Shown in pieces: positions 51,330 to 60,199 of a DNA stretch of 64,000 nucleotides. The notes under the pieces are model-generated. The model had not been told where the DNA came from and did not search any database. It saw only the letters and a list, made by a program, of their open reading frames with translations. The DNA comes from Dulcicalothrix desertica PCC 7102 (GTDB lineage Bacteria; Cyanobacteriota; Cyanobacteriia; Cyanobacteriales; Nostocaceae). The translations under genes were made by a program, and so were the position numbers. The first letter of the stretch is position 1; each line of letters opens with the position of its first letter. The stretch covers positions 1-64,000 of the forward strand of contig NZ_RSCL01000010.1 of assembly GCF_003991905.1 (NCBI RefSeq), given 5' to 3'.

Positions 51330-54071
51330 TTAAGACGGTTTTCTTAGGGATGTAATTAGTTGATGTGCGAATTTTGATATTGCTTCATATTTATCGGGGT
51401 ATTTTTTCATCATTATGTTTCGTGCGTTTTGTTCGTTAGGGTTATTGGCTACTACTGCTAGTTGTTCGTATCCTGGGTAGTAACGGCAAAAGGTGTAAAT
51501 ACCGTTATTATCTAATAACCATTGGCTGTATACTCCTTCTTTTCTTGGAAAAAAACTTTCTGATGCATTGCGTGAGATGATTTCGCGTGGGTATTTTAAT
51601 ATGTCTACAAAGCTATCTATCGCAACGGGTTGGATACGTCCAACTAGTCGCGTTGTTAAGTTTTGTAATATCTTGGATGCGGCTTTTGATTTGGCGATGG
51701 TGTCGGGGTCTTGGGCTGATAAAATAACTCTTATTCCAGCTTTGGCGCCGTTGGCACATATTCTACCAACAAGATTGGCGATTTGCTCGAATTCAAATAA
51801 GATTGGCGCCTCGTCGATGAAGAATATTGATGCTGGGTTACTAAGTGCGCGACGTAATGCTGCTGAGTATGCGCTCAATGATAATATTGCTGCGTCTTCA
51901 CTATCTGATAAATTTCGTAGAGCAAATACTAAGAGTTGAGCATCGGTGGGAAAGCTTGATGGTGCTGATATTGCTTGTCCGACTCGACTCGATAACCAAA
52001 ACCGCAACCGCAAACGAATTTGACTAAGTGCGTCTTCAACTCGCTGACTCATTGCGTCTAGTTGTAAATGTTCGGGGGAACAAAAGTAGAGAAAATCTTG
52101 TAAGGTTGGGGTTTTTTGCCACGCTGTAGTTCCAAACCCTCCTTCCATTGCCATTTTATATCTTTGTTTGATCCCCTCGTCGGCAAAGAATGCTGTTAAT
52201 GCTATGTTCAACAGCGAACGCACTGTTTGTGATAGCAATGGATTATCAGTTTCGGCGCCCAACACCATTGTCATGAGTGCCGATTCGAGGAAAGCTGTAT
52301 AATCTAGCTCACGGTCGCGTTGTTCTTCTGGTGATAATAAGCGTAGGTCTGGCTGTTCAAATAAGTTATTCGATTGCTTGGATATGTCAAAATAGGCGCC
52401 TCCTTCTATAAACTGTGTGTAGTCGGTAAACGTTGATGTTCCATCGGGTTTGGGAAAATCTAATGCAACTACTGGTATATTATGTGCTAAGGCTTGCGTT
52501 AATATTCCTGATACTAATACTGATTTACCTGCGCGTGTTGTCGCAAATAAAGCTAAATTCTTATGTTCGTTAAATAAATCTAAATGTATCGGTGTTCCAC
52601 CTTCTTCTGCTATTAATTCAAACCCGTAGTTATCACTGGGTTTGGTTAGTACTAGGGGCATTAAACCGGGTACTTCGCTGGTTAAATATAATTGGCGCCG
52701 ATTAAATGGTTTCGCTAATAGTTTTTCCCATACAATTGGTAAAGTTTGTAGCCATATTTTCCAAGTGTACTGAGTCTCTCTTACTACTTCTGCTGGACGT
52801 TGAAAGCAATTTTCTATATATCTCGTCGCTTCGTCTAGTTGTTCGACGGTAGAACGATGGACGAAAATCACGACTCCTGCGTAAATTGGTACGGCGCCTT
52901 CGTATAATTGTTCTTGCGCTGCTACTGATTTTCTGAGCTTTAATTGAGCATTAACGTCAATCGTTTTACTTTTTTCTTGAGCCATTAATGCGGTCATATT
53001 TGACTGCTTTAAGACTCGTTGTAAAGTTGTTTTAACCAAAGCTGGGTTTGCCGCAGTGAGTTGACAAAATACTTCTGTGTCTACAACCGTTTCACGTGCT
53101 AATAATTCCCATAAATATCGTAACTGCGCTGTTTTACTCTGCCAACTACCCGGTTTTTCTAGAAATGTTAAGGCGCCTATATAATTATCTTTAACATGAA
53201 TCCAACGACGGTCTGCACACGGTATACTTGACTTTATCAATAGTGTTGTACTATGAATATTCTCTAATAGTAATTTAGTACTTGCTAAGTCCGAATAAAC
53301 TTCTTCGTGGAGTCCATTTTCATCGAATGTAAGCAACTGCGGAATAGGGACGGGTGGATTATTATTAAAACGGTGCCAAATTTCACTCCAAAGTTGTTCT
53401 GTATTTAAAGGTTGAATATCGAGTGCCATTTTATTGGCTAATACTTGCTCCCAGCGACAAAATCCTTGAAAAGCATCGGCAATAATAGCTTCGAGTCGCT
53501 GATTTTCGACTTCTGCGACTTCTCCCTTAAATTTGAGCCAGAATAATTCAGCTTTGGCTAAAATCCGTTCTATCCAATCACTTGTATTAGTCGAATTACT
53601 TTCAACTGTATAAGTGACATAAATTCGTAGAAATTTTGGCTTGCGAACACCATTACTCGTAAGTTCTTGAATACGCGCGCGTTCTGCGAGCAGTAAATAT
53701 TTTATATCTTTTGAGGGTACATTTTTAATTAGAGACGCAAGTTCTTCTTGTCGTTGAGCATCTGAACTAAACGAACCAAGGTGAAAAGTAATTTGCTCGT
53801 TGACGGGGATATCCTTTAAACCAGCTTCGATATTACCGATGATTTGGTCGATTTGTTCTGTTCTCAAAGTCGTGTGAACACCCCGACACTCAAAACCAAA
53901 AACAAAGCATAATCTATCCTTTTGAGTTCCTTGTGTCAAAATATAGGCGCCAATATCGCGTCCACCTAGTGAGATCCGCAACATGGTAGCCAAATTGAGC
54001 GCATCCTCAAACGGAGTTAATCTTTCACTTCCTGTTCCTTCGACGCTTTGCTTTCCGATTTTTTCCTTCAT
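51330..54071 (-). CDS. VirB4/TraC-like type IV secretion ATPase
   Basis: This 913-residue ATPase has a long N-terminal domain and a C-terminal motor. Walker A is ATTRAGKSVLVSG near residue 512 (Ala replaces the first Gly), FVALDFPKP-type strand follows, Walker B is IFFIDEAPILFEF near 750, and ILSAQDPDTIAKSKAASKIL near 793 fits the VirB4 sensor region. VirB4 energises assembly and substrate passage. A VirD4 coupling protein is usually shorter and has two N-terminal membrane helices, not seen here. Its start codon lies inside the preceding gene (47-base overlap), indicating tight coupling. Confidence 0.85.
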   Translation of the reverse strand: MKEKIGKQSVEGTGSERLTPFEDALNLATMLRISLGGRDIGAYILTQGTQKDRLCFVFGFECRGVHTTLRTEQIDQIIGNIEAGLKDIPVNEQITFHLGSFSSDAQRQEELASLIKNVPSKDIKYLLLAERARIQELTSNGVRKPKFLRIYVTYTVESNSTNTSDWIERILAKAELFWLKFKGEVAEVENQRLEAIIADAFQGFCRWEQVLANKMALDIQPLNTEQLWSEIWHRFNNNPPVPIPQLLTFDENGLHEEVYSDLASTKLLLENIHSTTLLIKSSIPCADRRWIHVKDNYIGALTFLEKPGSWQSKTAQLRYLWELLARETVVDTEVFCQLTAANPALVKTTLQRVLKQSNMTALMAQEKSKTIDVNAQLKLRKSVAAQEQLYEGAVPIYAGVVIFVHRSTVEQLDEATRYIENCFQRPAEVVRETQYTWKIWLQTLPIVWEKLLAKPFNRRQLYLTSEVPGLMPLVLTKPSDNYGFELIAEEGGTPIHLDLFNEHKNLALFATTRAGKSVLVSGILTQALAHNIPVVALDFPKPDGTSTFTDYTQFIEGGAYFDISKQSNNLFEQPDLRLLSPEEQRDRELDYTAFLESALMTMVLGAETDNPLLSQTVRSLLNIALTAFFADEGIKQRYKMAMEGGFGTTAWQKTPTLQDFLYFCSPEHLQLDAMSQRVEDALSQIRLRLRFWLSSRVGQAISAPSSFPTDAQLLVFALRNLSDSEDAAILSLSAYSAALRRALSNPASIFFIDEAPILFEFEQIANLVGRICANGAKAGIRVILSAQDPDTIAKSKAASKILQNLTTRLVGRIQPVAIDSFVDILKYPREIISRNASESFFPRKEGVYSQWLLDNNGIYTFCRYYPGYEQLAVVANNPNEQNARNIMMKKYPDKYEAISKFAHQLITSLRKPS

Positions 54072-54393
54072 GATTTCTCAGGATGCTGTGATAACGGGCA
54101 AATCCTCTAGTCCAAGTCGGAACACCGATAAACTTACTTAAAAAGCGCCAACTTCTACCCCCTGTGAGTATCCACCAAGTGGCAATTCCCCATGTAGCTA
54201 ATAACGCAGTCCACAACCATTTTTGAAACTCATCTTGGAATATACCTCCAAAAATGCCGTTGACAATGAAATAAGAAGCTAGAGCAATAATCGTCCAAGG
54301 AAGAACCTGGTCGGCAGGTATGGGACCTAATGAAGGTTGACTACCGAGTATCCTATTAACTGGACGAAAATCCTTATCTTTATCTTGACTCAT
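54025..54393 (-). CDS. VirB3-like small membrane protein
   Basis: The 122-residue protein has a polar N-terminus, two adjacent membrane helices (about 30-48 and 60-80), and a basic tail GKNRKAKRRRNRK. This arrangement and its place just before the VirB4-like ATPase, overlapping it by 47 bases, fit VirB3/TraL. Its ATG overlaps the upstream stop as TAATG. In many systems VirB3 is fused to VirB4; here the overlap is a step short of fusion. Confidence 0.65.
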   Translation of the reverse strand: MSQDKDKDFRPVNRILGSQPSLGPIPADQVLPWTIIALASYFIVNGIFGGIFQDEFQKWLWTALLATWGIATWWILTGGRSWRFLSKFIGVPTWTRGFARYHSILRNHEGKNRKAKRRRNRK

Positions 54394-54905
54394 TAATTAC
54401 CAATTACAAAACCTGTAAGTACATCCGCAATTGTCACAGCAATCACAACTAGTAAAGGCGTTCTAGCGATATTCTGCCAGTCATCATCCCTACGAACTGC
54501 GTTAATTACGCCAATTAGAGCTACTGCTATATACAGTAAATACAACGCCCGTAGCACGTTAAAAATCAAACTTATAGCAGCTTGCGTACCAGCTGCATTA
54601 GTCGTATTAGAGGTACCTTGTGTTAAGTTATTTCGGAAAAAATCCTCCGCACGTTTAAAAAACTGAGCTTGAGCCGGGTCTGCAAAATAGTCTAACCAAA
54701 AACAAGCTAAAATTACACCTACTGCAACAACCTGTAAAAATATAACTTGGCGCCGAGGTAAATTGACTTGGCGCCCGATTTGATGTATAACTACTGAAAT
54801 TAAACTACCTGCGAGCAAGCAAAACAGCAGCACAGGACTTTTTAAGCTAATGGCGCCTAATAGTATTGTGCAGGCGATTAAGAAAGGTATAAATTCAAGC
54901 ATCAT
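54393..54905 (-). CDS. VirB2-like pilin or membrane protein of the T4SS operon
   Basis: The first gene of the operon encodes 170 residues with two N-terminal membrane helices (about 4-40), a basic stretch, another helix (about 55-75), a soluble segment with TQGTSNTTNAAGTQAA, and a C-terminal pair (IFNVLRALYLLYIAVALIGVI and LLVVIAVTIADVLTGFVIG). The C-terminal pair resembles the VirB2 pilin fold. It is longer than usual VirB2. The identification is from position and topology only. Upstream lies an ATCCGTTAC repeat and the promoter region. Confidence 0.55.
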   Translation of the reverse strand: MMLEFIPFLIACTILLGAISLKSPVLLFCLLAGSLISVVIHQIGRQVNLPRRQVIFLQVVAVGVILACFWLDYFADPAQAQFFKRAEDFFRNNLTQGTSNTTNAAGTQAAISLIFNVLRALYLLYIAVALIGVINAVRRDDDWQNIARTPLLVVIAVTIADVLTGFVIGN

Positions 54906-55098
54906 TAAATACCGAGATTACAGTAACCTTCTCAAAACAATAAAAAGTATATGTATAACTATTTTCGACAGGTGATTATGTTAATAATCATATAATGATA
55001 CATTAATTTTGTTCTTGAAGATACTATAAAAATTTAATCACATTTTTCATACGCATATATTTGGTTAAAATAATGACTAAGTAATATATGATGAATTT
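54906..55098. other. Upstream region of the T4SS-like operon
   Basis: This AT-rich stretch is the only room for the operon promoter before the repeat pair at 55099. No binding site was identified with confidence. Confidence 0.4.
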
Positions 55099-55203
55099 GC
55101 AACGGATGTAGCGGATGATTTATTTGATGCAAACAAGATTTCATTTTGCGGCACCTTTCTTAAACGAATCAACTATCCGTTACATCTGTTCATCATCCGT
55201 TGC
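55099..55203. repeat. Inverted pair of 9-bp tandem repeats (ATCCGTTAC family)
   Basis: GCAACGGATGTAGCGGATG and ATCCGTTACATCTGTTC with ATCATCCGTTGCC are separated by about 65 bases, between the T4SS-like operon and the EPS cluster. GGATGATTTATTTG is shared with the copy at 23.98 kb. Confidence 0.85.
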
Positions 55204-55220
55204 CAATTTATACCTGCGGT

Positions 55221-55760
55221 TCAAAATTTGCGTCGTTTAACAGCTTGTGCGGGATTACCAGAGTATATGGTCATTGATTCTAGAGAATGAGTGGTGACAC
55301 TGCCCAAAGTCAATACAGCACCTCTACCAATCGTCACACCTGGTCCAATCATTGACTTAGCGGCAATCCAACTACTTTCTTGAATATAAATAGGAGCTAC
55401 AGACAATTTGAAATTAGCGTCACTCCAATCATGATTACCAGTACATAAGTACACACCTTGAGACAAACATACATGATTCTCGATCTTTACATGAGCAAGA
55501 TTATCAATCCAGCAATTCTCACCAATCCAAACACAATTACCAACAGTTAGGCGCCAAGGAAATTTTACCCTAACACCAGGTTTAATGCGAACTAGTTGCC
55601 CAATTTGCGCTCCAAAGAAGCGAAGTATCCAGACTTTAATATTAGACATGGGCAACCAATGGCATTCTACCAAAGGAGAACCGACGAAGTACCATAGAAT
55701 TTGCTTCCATAAAGGCGCCCCTGGTGTATAAGTGCCGATAGTATATTGGTCTAAACGCAT
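55221..55760 (-). CDS. WcaF-like exopolysaccharide O-acetyltransferase
   Basis: From MRLDQYTIGTYTPGAPLWKQ (55760) the protein has 179 residues, the usual WcaF length; a longer frame to 55883 overlaps the upstream gene and lacks support. It is a left-handed beta-helix hexapeptide-repeat enzyme: IKVWILRFFGAQIGQLVRI, VWIGENCWIDNLAHVKIENHVCLSQGVYLC, and the catalytic His in TGNHDWSD (near 114), then AAKSMIGPGVTIGRGAVL. It adds acetyl groups to sugar units of the EPS cluster. Confidence 0.9.
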   Translation of the reverse strand: MRLDQYTIGTYTPGAPLWKQILWYFVGSPLVECHWLPMSNIKVWILRFFGAQIGQLVRIKPGVRVKFPWRLTVGNCVWIGENCWIDNLAHVKIENHVCLSQGVYLCTGNHDWSDANFKLSVAPIYIQESSWIAAKSMIGPGVTIGRGAVLTLGSVTTHSLESMTIYSGNPAQAVKRRKF

Positions 55761-55764
55761 AAAA

Positions 55765-56322
55765 TCATTTACCAAGCGTTTGTGCTGTAAAAATCCACAG
55801 TACCGACCGAAGCATATCTCGGATGATACGAAAATTTGACTCTTGAGGTTGATTTGAAGGAACGGAAACAGGAGTAAAAACAATACCTCGACTACCTAGA
55901 ACCAAAGTACCAATAGCTTTAGCTCTGGGCATATGATAATCGTTGGTAATTAGATACAAATGTTGAATTTTAGATTTTTGGAAATCATTTACCAGAGTAG
56001 TAAAATTAGTCACAGTATCAACTGCGCGTTGGTCAATACGTAATCGAGTAGAATTAATACCCGCAGTTTTAAAGATTTTTTTAGTTTCTACAACATTGGG
56101 AACCGAAGATAGCCATACATCTAAATTTGGGAACCAACGCGCAATTTCAGCAGTTACCTCTTCGCGTTTTGGTTCACCACCTAAGACAAAAAATGCTTGA
56201 GGTTGGGGTGCTTGATGTGACGCTATTTTAATTTTGATGGGAATGATTAGAATCAGGGTTAGAATGAGAGTAATTATAAATAGGCGCCAGTATTTTGTTA
56301 AAAAACGATAGAAAAGTTTCAT
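55765..56322 (-). CDS. YdcF/SanA-like DUF218 protein
   Basis: One N-terminal membrane helix (residues about 12-27) is followed by a DUF218 domain: AFFVLGGEPKREEVTAEIA, VVETKKIFKTAGINSTRLRIDQRAVDTVTNF and LYLITNDYHMPRA. Relatives affect envelope integrity (SanA, ElyC), and some have weak binding of SAM. The start overlaps the 2OG oxygenase stop as ATGA, and the stop is 4 bases from the next start, so three genes are translated together. Its role in EPS production is inferred. Confidence 0.85.
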   Translation of the reverse strand: MKLFYRFLTKYWRLFIITLILTLILIIPIKIKIASHQAPQPQAFFVLGGEPKREEVTAEIARWFPNLDVWLSSVPNVVETKKIFKTAGINSTRLRIDQRAVDTVTNFTTLVNDFQKSKIQHLYLITNDYHMPRAKAIGTLVLGSRGIVFTPVSVPSNQPQESNFRIIRDMLRSVLWIFTAQTLGK

Positions 56323-57152
56323 TTGCGATAATAATGAGACTTTTTAATTCCATATTTAAACACTTTACGAATACCATTACGCAGCATGGCATCTCCTTGT
56401 AATATAATATCTCGAAGCTTTTGTTCTGGGCGCCCGCGAAAAGAAGTAACGTGAAAATATGATTCACTGTCTACAGGTTGATTAGAGAAATAATAATTCG
56501 ACACACAACACCTTGACAAGTGATAATTAACTTTGTTGACAGAATGTAAAGATTTTTTATTAGTCATCATAATAACTAATCGGTTGAACTTATAGTCAAT
56601 AGTTCGACACTGATTTTTTAAACCGGAGTCCCATAGTTCTAAGTTGCCTCCATATTCAGGGCGCCAATGAGGAGTGACATAATATAATAAGTTTAAAACG
56701 CGATACTTATCTCGGTCTTTATCATGAGAGTTATCAAGGTGTGGGTTAAGAAAACAACCCTCATCCATCAAGCTAATACCACCTGCATAGAGGTATTCAT
56801 CGGGAGATAGTTGCTTAATTCCGGTAATTTCAGAAATAACCTTTACTACTTTCGGATGCTGGAAAGCATAAATTATCTCGGATATTATCGGGCTGTATTT
56901 ATCTATTTGAATACCTACGTATTTATATTCGCGCCAGTCATTCAACTGTAACATATCTTGCTTTTTAGGGAAAGCTGCGTATATACTTTTAACATCAGCT
57001 TCATCTAACAAATCATCAAGATAACAGCTAGCTACTTGGTTAGGAATGTGAAACTGTTTTTTGAGGTTTTCTTTAGCTCCTTCCAATTTATAAGCAATAA
57101 TTTCAGCACATGTATTTAGATTTAGCAAATCATCAGAAATAAAATAGTTCAT
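56319..57152 (-). CDS. 2-oxoglutarate/Fe(II)-dependent oxygenase
   Basis: The 277-residue protein has the 2OG-Fe(II) dioxygenase double-stranded beta-helix. The metal ligands are H-x-D in NPHLDNSHDKDRDKY (about residue 137) and a distal His in KSLHSVNKV (about 206), with a downstream Arg (LSRCCVSNYYF) likely binding 2-oxoglutarate. Relatives hydroxylate amino acid or sugar residues. It lies in the EPS operon ahead of YdcF and WcaF-like genes, so a modified sugar or protein in polymer assembly is a possible substrate. Confidence 0.85.
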   Translation of the reverse strand: MNYFISDDLLNLNTCAEIIAYKLEGAKENLKKQFHIPNQVASCYLDDLLDEADVKSIYAAFPKKQDMLQLNDWREYKYVGIQIDKYSPIISEIIYAFQHPKVVKVISEITGIKQLSPDEYLYAGGISLMDEGCFLNPHLDNSHDKDRDKYRVLNLLYYVTPHWRPEYGGNLELWDSGLKNQCRTIDYKFNRLVIMMTNKKSLHSVNKVNYHLSRCCVSNYYFSNQPVDSESYFHVTSFRGRPEQKLRDIILQGDAMLRNGIRKVFKYGIKKSHYYRK

Positions 57153-57175
57153 GTTTGTTTAGATAACGACAATGT

Positions 57176-58087
57176 ATGTTAAATCAATTGCTTGATTTGA
57201 AAAAACTTATATTAGTAGAAAATAATGTAGAAGCATGGGAAGATGGGATTTTAAAATGCAAAATTCCTCATATAACACCAGCGATTGAAGCAAATAGTTA
57301 TTACTTTGGGCATCCAGAATGGGGAAAAAATTATTTTGAAGCTTGTCATCGGGATGAGAAGTTTGTAGAACTTTGGCAGGCAGTTATAAATCGTTGGGAT
57401 GCGGCTATAGTAGTTGATATTGGTTGCGGTCCAGGTAATGTGTATGCATCTTTGAAAGACCAATGTGGAGAACCAAGTTTGTTAATTGGTGTAGATGTTT
57501 CACTTGGCGCCTTAAAAATGGCTCAAAAAATTGGTTATACTCCTGTATTAGCGGATGCACATCAATTACCATTTATTTCTGGGTTTGCCGATATTGTGAT
57601 GCTAAATGCTTGCCTGCACCACTGCGATGATATGGCGAAAGTTTTGGCAGAAGCTGCGCGTTTAGTGCGTCCAGGTGGACTATTAATAACCGATCATGAC
57701 CCGCAGTTAACTGCTTACCAGTTTCGGGGTTTGGGTTTACTGCTTTGGCAGATGCGTTTACCGTTTTATCGGTTAATAAAACGAGGTGGACATTCCACAT
57801 CTCAAGAGCAATTTTGGAGTATAGCAACAGAAGTGCATCATAAACCAGGTGATGGTACAACATCAGAGTTCTATCGTCATATACTTGAACCGCTTGGATT
57901 TGCAGTTCAAATATATCCCCATAGTCATATGGTGGGTGAAAAAGCTTTACAAGGAGATTATGGTAAATCTTTCGACAAATGTCGTTTTGCTCAACGGTTA
58001 TCCAGTATAGACCCAGATAAAACAGAAGCAGCACTGTCGTTGATGTGTGTTGCTAGGCAACGGATGATGAACGGATGTAACGGATAA
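57176..58087 (+). CDS. Class I SAM-dependent methyltransferase
   Basis: The 303-residue protein has the Methyltransf_11 core: VVDIGCGPGNVYASLKDQCG near residue 81, LIGVDVSLGALKMAQKIGY near 101, PVLADAHQLPFISGFADIVMLNACLHHC near 120 and EAARLVRPGGLLITDHDPQ near 160. The substrate is unknown. It is divergent from the 2OG oxygenase gene with 23 bases between the starts. Its last residues (QRMMNGCNG) are encoded by the ACGGATGTA repeat, so the native C-terminus is replaced. Confidence 0.88.
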   Translation: MLNQLLDLKKLILVENNVEAWEDGILKCKIPHITPAIEANSYYFGHPEWGKNYFEACHRDEKFVELWQAVINRWDAAIVVDIGCGPGNVYASLKDQCGEPSLLIGVDVSLGALKMAQKIGYTPVLADAHQLPFISGFADIVMLNACLHHCDDMAKVLAEAARLVRPGGLLITDHDPQLTAYQFRGLGLLLWQMRLPFYRLIKRGGHSTSQEQFWSIATEVHHKPGDGTTSEFYRHILEPLGFAVQIYPHSHMVGEKALQGDYGKSFDKCRFAQRLSSIDPDKTEAALSLMCVARQRMMNGCNG

Positions 58088-58255
58088 GTAATTATAGATA
58101 GATAGAGCAATATCTATCTATTTATTTATTTATCTATCTATTTCTCTATTTATTTATTTATCTATCTATTTCTCTATCTATCTATCTATCTATCTATATC
58201 TGTATTTGTTATTTGTGATGAATAACTTATCCGTTACATCCGTTGTATCCGTTGC
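58056..58255. repeat. Inverted ATCCGTTAC repeats around a (TCTA)n microsatellite
   Basis: GGCAACGGATGATGAACGGATG and TTATCCGTTACATCCGTTG with TATCCGTTGC frame about 110 bases of TATC/TATT units (58090-58200), including six uninterrupted CTAT units. The arms run into both flanking genes and encode the C-termini of the methyltransferase and the glycosyltransferase. Microsatellite length should vary between isolates. Confidence 0.9.
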
Positions 58256-59011
58256 ACTCTCCATTTCAATTAAACGAATTGCCAGAATAATTTCAGCCAA
58301 AACACGTTGAAATGCGTAATACCAGCCTCGCCATCCATCCAAAATGCCACCTTTGAGAATTAAGCAGTAAACTAAGACAACAAACGGCGCCACTATTTTC
58401 TGTTTGCGAATAGTATCGCTCAAACTCAGCTTACTAATTGGGGTTTGTTGTAATTTTTTAGCTTCAATTACCAAATAACGATCTTGTGCCCATAGCCAAC
58501 GACTTAAAGGTTTACGGTCGTCGTGGTAAATATAACTTAAAAGCATCCCCGACTTACCTTTAACTTCTAAAAGCTGTGTGTGTCCATCATCTATATAAAT
58601 AGATTTATCTTTACGGAAAAGCGCTTGTCGGGGAGGAAGTATTGTACCGCGCAAGGGTTTACCAAATACACAGTATTTAAATTTACAATAATACCCATCT
58701 ACTGATGTATTTTCAGGTAATGCTTTGATTTCAGCAATTAGCTCAGAACTTACTGTATAATCGGCATCTAGAGAAAGTACCCACTCAGAATTTACTTTTT
58801 GTAACCCGTAATTCCACTGCATTGCGTGAGTATCAAATGCACGTTGAAATATTTTAACTTGTGGATATGATTTTAGAATATCTAGAGTTTCATCGGTGCT
58901 ATAGCTGTCAATCACAATAATTTGCGCTGCCCAACACAACTTTTCGAGAGTCCGGTTGATGTTGGGCGCCTCATTATAGGTGAGGATAACAGGAGTTATT
59001 TTTTCTAACAT
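58190..59011 (-). CDS. Family 2 glycosyltransferase (WaaE-like)
   Basis: The 273-residue protein has ITPVILTYNEAPNINRTLEKL at the start, VIDSYSTDETLDIL near 35 and WVLSLDADYTVSSEL near 78 with the DAD metal site. A C-terminal ARGLWYYAFQRV-type region (WRGWYYAFQRVLAEII) suits the WaaE/KdtX-like group that act on lipid-linked sugars. Its C-terminus reads ATDTTDVTDK, derived from the ATCCGTTAC repeat as in the GNAT protein at 15 kb, followed by TCTA-encoded residues. It is the downstream end of a glycosyltransferase run on the minus strand. Confidence 0.9.
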   Translation of the reverse strand: MLEKITPVILTYNEAPNINRTLEKLCWAAQIIVIDSYSTDETLDILKSYPQVKIFQRAFDTHAMQWNYGLQKVNSEWVLSLDADYTVSSELIAEIKALPENTSVDGYYCKFKYCVFGKPLRGTILPPRQALFRKDKSIYIDDGHTQLLEVKGKSGMLLSYIYHDDRKPLSRWLWAQDRYLVIEAKKLQQTPISKLSLSDTIRKQKIVAPFVVLVYCLILKGGILDGWRGWYYAFQRVLAEIILAIRLIEMESATDTTDVTDKLFITNNKYRYR

Positions 59012-59014
59012 ATA

Positions 59015-60199
59015 TTAACTTATAGCCATAACTGGCTGGTGCTGGAGTAAACAAGAGTAAACTTCTTGCATTTGGCAAGCTACTTTGTCCCAGGTATATT
59101 TCTCAAACACCAATTGACGCGCGCGCTCACCCATTATTTTCGCTTGTTCTGGATTACTGAGACAATCAATTAAAGCGTTGGCAATAGCCGAGCTTTCAAT
59201 GTCAACAACCAAAGCAGCTTGATTATTTGCAGCTTCAGGGAAATTACAACCTTTAGTAATTACGCAAGGCAAACCTGAAGCCATTGCTTCTAAAACAGAC
59301 ATACTAAACCCTTCTGAATACGAAGGTGCGACATAAATACTAGCGGCAGCAAGTGCTGCATATTTCATGGCGCCTGTTAACATGCCTGTAAAGGTGACAG
59401 CATTAAGGCAACCTTCTTCAGCAAAGTAATTTTGAACTGTTGGTAAAAACCCAATACTATCGGGGCCTGCAACAATTAAATGAGCATTAGAAAATTTAGA
59501 TAATGCTTTGGCAAATGCAGGCGCCAATAAGTCAAGTCCCTTCTTAGGGTCTATACGACCTAAAAAGAGAATTAAGGCTTTGTCGCGCGTGTGGGGGAAT
59601 TGTTCATAGAAAGCTTTAGGGTTGTGTTGCAGTTGAAACTCTTGGCAATTAATACCATTTGGTACTGTAACCAAAGGGGCTTTAAGATGTAAGGGTTCGG
59701 CGTTTTGCGCTTCTGCCTGATTTAACATTTGAATTGCACTTGCATTATCAAGAGCAGCTTTCTCTATTAAGCTATAGTAAAGTTTTTTCTTCCAAGATTT
59801 ATGACTAAGCGCCCAAGGTTCTAACATTCCGTGAGGACTATTGATGTAAGGAACGCGGTTAATTTTACAAGCTAAGTGAGTAATAGAAACTGGGTAAGAA
59901 AAAACAGCAATTGTATGTACTAAATCGTAGCTAGCAACATTCTTAAAAAGCCATTTTGTCAATGAAGTACTTAATTTATAATCTCCAATATGCCAGCGTG
60001 GAAAGTATTGAAGACGGTAAAGTCCTTGATTAAGCCAAGTTCTTAATGGTACGTCTAAATCTTCTAAGCCATTGGCATTAGTAGTTACAATATCTATGTC
60101 AATACCTAGTTTACCCAAAGCTTGGGCAAATTCAATCGCTACTTTAGAAGTACCACCATAAACATCACCAATACCAGGAATAACAAGTAAAATTTTCAT
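59015..60199 (-). CDS. Family 4 glycosyltransferase
   Basis: A GT-B glycosyltransferase of 394 residues. The N-domain has LLVIPGIGDVYGGTSKVAIEFAQAL, and the C-domain holds the family 4 signature: GRIDPKKGLDLLAPAFAKAL near 222, LIVAGPDSIGF, and the E-x7-E motif in APSYSEGFSMSVLEAMASGLPCVIT near 298. It transfers sugars with retention from NDP-sugars. Its start lies 89 bases before the 60288 MITE and its end 3 bases from the next gene. Confidence 0.92.
   Translation of the reverse strand: MKILLVIPGIGDVYGGTSKVAIEFAQALGKLGIDIDIVTTNANGLEDLDVPLRTWLNQGLYRLQYFPRWHIGDYKLSTSLTKWLFKNVASYDLVHTIAVFSYPVSITHLACKINRVPYINSPHGMLEPWALSHKSWKKKLYYSLIEKAALDNASAIQMLNQAEAQNAEPLHLKAPLVTVPNGINCQEFQLQHNPKAFYEQFPHTRDKALILFLGRIDPKKGLDLLAPAFAKALSKFSNAHLIVAGPDSIGFLPTVQNYFAEEGCLNAVTFTGMLTGAMKYAALAAASIYVAPSYSEGFSMSVLEAMASGLPCVITKGCNFPEAANNQAALVVDIESSAIANALIDCLSNPEQAKIMGERARQLVFEKYTWDKVACQMQEVYSCLLQHQPVMAIS

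Noticed and set aside
46436-54905. An integrative conjugative element or plasmid transfer region
   Set aside because: No relaxase, coupling protein, integrase, att repeats or plasmid replication gene is seen, and GGCGCC density across most of the operon matches the host.
57573-58034. 153-residue minus-strand ORF inside the methyltransferase gene
   Set aside because: It lies antisense to a clear class I methyltransferase and has no family pattern.
58090-58200. CRISPR or iteron array
   Set aside because: The unit is a 4-bp TCTA tract, not spaced repeats of 20-37 bp.
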